Positions 5,257-7,398 of a DNA stretch of 7,398 nt are shown here, piece after piece. Numbering within the stretch: the stretch's first letter is position 1; each line of letters begins with the position of its first letter. A model generated the notes under the pieces. The model searched no databases. It saw only the letters and a program-made list of their open reading frames with translations, and was not told the origin of the DNA. The position numbers and the translations under genes are program-made. Source of the DNA: Acidobacteriota bacterium (GTDB lineage Bacteria; Acidobacteriota; Terriglobia; Terriglobales; Acidobacteriaceae); NCBI GenBank assembly GCA_021846065.1, contig JAJZCP010000069.1, forward strand, positions 1-7,398, given 5' to 3'.

Positions 5257-6843
5257 ATGCGTTTTAACTCGCTCGTCTGCGCCACCGTCCTGCTGCTGCT
5301 TACGGCTCCATCGTGGCCGGCGCATGGGCAGCAACAGCAATTCACCAGCATTGAACAGGCCTTTGATAAGCGCGTCACCGTAAAGCATTTGCCCAATGGC
5401 TTGACGCTGGTGATCTGCGACCGCCCGGAAGCGCCGGTCTTCAGCTACTTCACCATTGTGAACGCAGGCAGCGTGCAGGATCCGACGGCCGAAACCGGAC
5501 TGGCGCACATGTTTGAGCATCTGGCGTTCAAAGGCACCAAGGATATCGGCACAACCGATTATCCCGCAGAAAAAATTGCCCTGGCGAAGGTGGAGCAGAC
5601 CTATGCCGCCTATGACGCCGAATACCGCAAGCGCGTCGGGCGGAACCCGCAGAAGCTGGCGGACCTGAAGTCGCAATTTGAAGCGGCCACCAAGGCGGCG
5701 GAAAAATATGTGATCTCGAACCAGTTCACGCAGATTGCAGAGCTGAACGGCGCTGTAGGTCTGAATGCTGAAACCGGGCCCGATGACACGCAGTATTACT
5801 GGAGCATGCCTGCGAACCGGCTGCAGCTGTGGGCGTACATGGAGAGCGATCGCATCGCCAACCCAGTGCCCCGCGAGTTTTACAAGGAGCGCAGCGTGGT
5901 GATGGAGGAGCGGCGCATGCGCGTTGACTCCGACCCCATCGGCTACATGATCGAGCAGTTTCTGGCGGCGGCGTACATCGCGCACCCCTACCGCAACCCC
6001 GGCGTGGGCTGGATGTCGGACGTCAGTCAACTCTCCGCCACCGAGGCCGACGCGTTCCACAAGAAGTACTACGTGCCATCGAACATCGTTGTGACGGTGG
6101 TGGGCGATGTCTCTGCGACCAACGCATTGCCCATGCTTGAAAAGTATTTTGGCAGCATTCCTGCGGGGCCGCATCCGCTGCCGCTTGCCACGGTTGAGCC
6201 GCCGCAACACTCCGAACGCATCGTAAAACTAAACGAACCCGTGCAGCCGTTCTACATTGAGGGCTACCACCGGCCGGATTATCTCGATAAAGATGACGCA
6301 GTGTACGACGCCATCGGGGACATCATGTCCAACGGCCGAACGTCGATTCTCTACCGCAGCCTGGTGCGCGATCAGCACATCGCCGCTGACGCCGAAGGGT
6401 TCAGCGGATTTCCGGGAAACAAATATCCCAGTCTGTTTGCGTTCTATGCGGTGCCCGTTCCCGGCCACACGCCAGCAGAGATGCGGGCAGCCATCCACAA
6501 AGAGATCGACAAATTGAAGACGACCGATGTCACTCCCAATGAGCTGGCCATGTTCAAAACTCGGGCCCGCGCCAACATTCTGCGCAGCCTGGATAACAAT
6601 CAAGGGCTGGCGGAGGAGCTGGGGACCTACCAGTTGCGTTATGGCGACTGGCACATGCTGTTCAACCAACTGGCAAAGATTGACGCAGTGACGCCGGCCG
6701 ACATTCGCCGCGTCGCCAACAAGGTCTTCACCGCCAGCAACCGGACCTCCGCATCGATCGACTTCACCCCGTCGAAGCCGCCTGTCCCTGCGCCGGATAC
6801 AAAGCGTCAGCCCGTACAGCCTGCCAGCAAGGGAGGTCTCTAA
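5257..6843 (+). CDS. Secreted M16 family zinc metallopeptidase (insulinase/pitrilysin type), catalytic subunit
   Basis: A 528-residue protein with a signal peptide (hydrophobic core VCATVLLLLTAPSW, probable cleavage after AHG at 24), so it should act in the periplasm. The inverted zinc motif HxxEH is intact as HMFEH (H84, E87, H88; E87 is the general base), inside GLAHMFEHLAFKGT. The third zinc ligand is most likely E218 in VVMEERRM (214-221). The usual gap between motif and ligand is about 76 residues; here it is about 130 because of a charged, helix-prone insertion near 103-155. The M16 C-terminal domain follows (about 275-505), with GRTSILYRSLVRDQ (360-373) matching the family's G-R-x-S-x-L-Y element. 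A proline-rich tail (506-528) ends it. At this length it holds one M16 unit of two homologous domains, so it would need a partner to close the clamp; the next gene supplies a candidate. The substrate is unknown, probably short peptides. Confidence 0.93.
   Translation: MRFNSLVCATVLLLLTAPSWPAHGQQQQFTSIEQAFDKRVTVKHLPNGLTLVICDRPEAPVFSYFTIVNAGSVQDPTAETGLAHMFEHLAFKGTKDIGTTDYPAEKIALAKVEQTYAAYDAEYRKRVGRNPQKLADLKSQFEAATKAAEKYVISNQFTQIAELNGAVGLNAETGPDDTQYYWSMPANRLQLWAYMESDRIANPVPREFYKERSVVMEERRMRVDSDPIGYMIEQFLAAAYIAHPYRNPGVGWMSDVSQLSATEADAFHKKYYVPSNIVVTVVGDVSATNALPMLEKYFGSIPAGPHPLPLATVEPPQHSERIVKLNEPVQPFYIEGYHRPDYLDKDDAVYDAIGDIMSNGRTSILYRSLVRDQHIAADAEGFSGFPGNKYPSLFAFYAVPVPGHTPAEMRAAIHKEIDKLKTTDVTPNELAMFKTRARANILRSLDNNQGLAEELGTYQLRYGDWHMLFNQLAKIDAVTPADIRRVANKVFTASNRTSASIDFTPSKPPVPAPDTKRQPVQPASKGGL
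6832..6836 (+). promoter_or_regulatory. Ribosome binding site embedded in the end of the first M16 gene
   Basis: GGAGG within the last Gly-Gly-Leu codons of the first M16 gene lies six bases before the ATG at 6843. Together with the TAATG stop/start overlap it points to coupled translation of the two M16 subunits. Confidence 0.75.
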
Positions 6844-7398
6844 TGCGCCGCGCCCTTGTCTGCCTTCTCTCAATCGCCGCACTGTCCGGATGGGCTGCCG
6901 CGCAGAACACCGTTCCCGGGCCGCCGATGCCTGGCTCGCCGGCGCCATGGACCAACTGGAAGTCGGTTCCCATTCCGCCGCTGCCTGCGTTTCATCCCAA
7001 GCAACCAACAAAAATTGTGCTGGCGAACGGCATGACGATCTTTCTGCAAGAAGATCATGAATTGCCGTTTATCAGCGGCTTCGTGATTATCCGCGGAGGG
7101 TCAAGGGACGAGCCGGCCCAGAAGACCGGCATGCTGGACATGTATGGCCAGGCGTGGCGCACCAGTGGAAGCACCACCATGTCCGGCGACCAGATGGATA
7201 CGACTCTGGAGCTGAAGGCCGCCAAAATCGAGACGGACAGCGGTGACGATGACACGACGTTGACCTGGACCAGCTTTACGCAGGATTTCGATCAGGTTTT
7301 CGGCATGGCTGAGGATCTGCTGCTCCATCCGAAGTTTCAGCAGTCCAAGCTCGATCTGGCGCGCCGCCAGGAGGCAACCTCCATTGTGCGCCGCAACG
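6843..7398 (+). CDS. Secreted M16-like protein lacking the zinc motif, non-catalytic partner (N-terminal 185 aa, runs off window)
   Basis: The frame stays open from ATG 6843 to the window end, giving 185 residues. A signal peptide is clear (MRRALVCLLSIAALSGWAAA, probable cleavage after residue 20), followed by a Pro-rich linker (25-50). The M16 N-terminal fold begins at TKIVLANGMTIFLQEDHELP (56-75), equivalent to the HLPNGLTLVICDRPEAP stretch of the upstream protein. Where the active enzyme has HMFEH this protein has DMYGQ (99-103): both zinc histidines and the catalytic glutamate are lost, while the flanking TG and later GxLExxxxxD-like features persist. It is therefore almost certainly not a peptidase by itself. 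In known bacterial and mitochondrial M16 pairs such a subunit completes the chamber and helps bind substrate. The start overlaps the previous stop by one base. The C-terminal part, beyond the window, should carry the second homologous domain. Confidence 0.88.
   Translation, partial: MRRALVCLLSIAALSGWAAAQNTVPGPPMPGSPAPWTNWKSVPIPPLPAFHPKQPTKIVLANGMTIFLQEDHELPFISGFVIIRGGSRDEPAQKTGMLDMYGQAWRTSGSTTMSGDQMDTTLELKAAKIETDSGDDDTTLTWTSFTQDFDQVFGMAEDLLLHPKFQQSKLDLARRQEATSIVRRN

Noticed and set aside
5251..6210. A 319-codon open frame on the minus strand opposite the M16 gene
   Set aside because: The plus strand encodes a signal peptide, HxxEH and a full M16 unit; the minus frame has no recognisable motif.

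Overview
This window looks like an ordinary chromosomal stretch of a GC-rich Gram-negative bacterium. My best guess is Acidobacteriota (Terriglobia / Acidobacteriaceae type). That rests on recalled family resemblance (a DUF6677-like membrane protein, a tandem of secreted M16 peptidases with a long insertion, an ArnT-like glycosyltransferase) and on a GC-rich codon pattern. It was not checked by any search. There are seven complete or partial genes with good protein evidence plus one small membrane-protein gene. I see no tRNA, rRNA, CRISPR array, insertion sequence, integrase or long repeat.

Layout: (1) Bases 1-268 (+) hold the C-terminal end of a DHH/DHHA1 phosphoesterase of the NrnA type. 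(2) After a 142-base spacer, 411-2150 (+) encodes a multi-pass GT-C glycosyltransferase related to ArnT. (3) 2252-3247 (+) encodes a protein with two GNAT acetyltransferase-like halves, the first degenerate. (4) A minus-strand block converges on it. Read from 5149 down to 3270, it holds an M24 metallopeptidase of Xaa-Pro aminopeptidase type, a four-helix-like small membrane protein and a 59-residue two-helix membrane protein, separated by about 50-base gaps. Short perfect stem-loops sit at the first two stop codons. (5) A 107-base divergent region separates this block from a plus-strand M16 peptidase pair: 5257-6843 is a secreted, apparently active zinc peptidase, and 6843 to the window end is a secreted homologue that has lost all three residues of the HxxEH motif.

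How the genes may work together: the two M16 genes overlap by one base (TAATG), with the second ribosome binding site inside the first gene's last codons. This strongly suggests coupled translation and a periplasmic heterodimer of one active and one inactive subunit. The M24 enzyme on the other side of the shared upstream region is a cytoplasmic-looking peptidase that could finish peptide breakdown, but that link is only inference from adjacency. The other genes (nuclease/phosphatase, lipid-linked glycosyl transfer, acetyl transfer) show no clear shared pathway.

I did not find a convincing new biological system. The points most worth a second look are the active/dead M16 pair and its insertion, the tandem GNAT protein, and the small-membrane-protein cluster with stem-loops at gene ends and a possible leaderless start.
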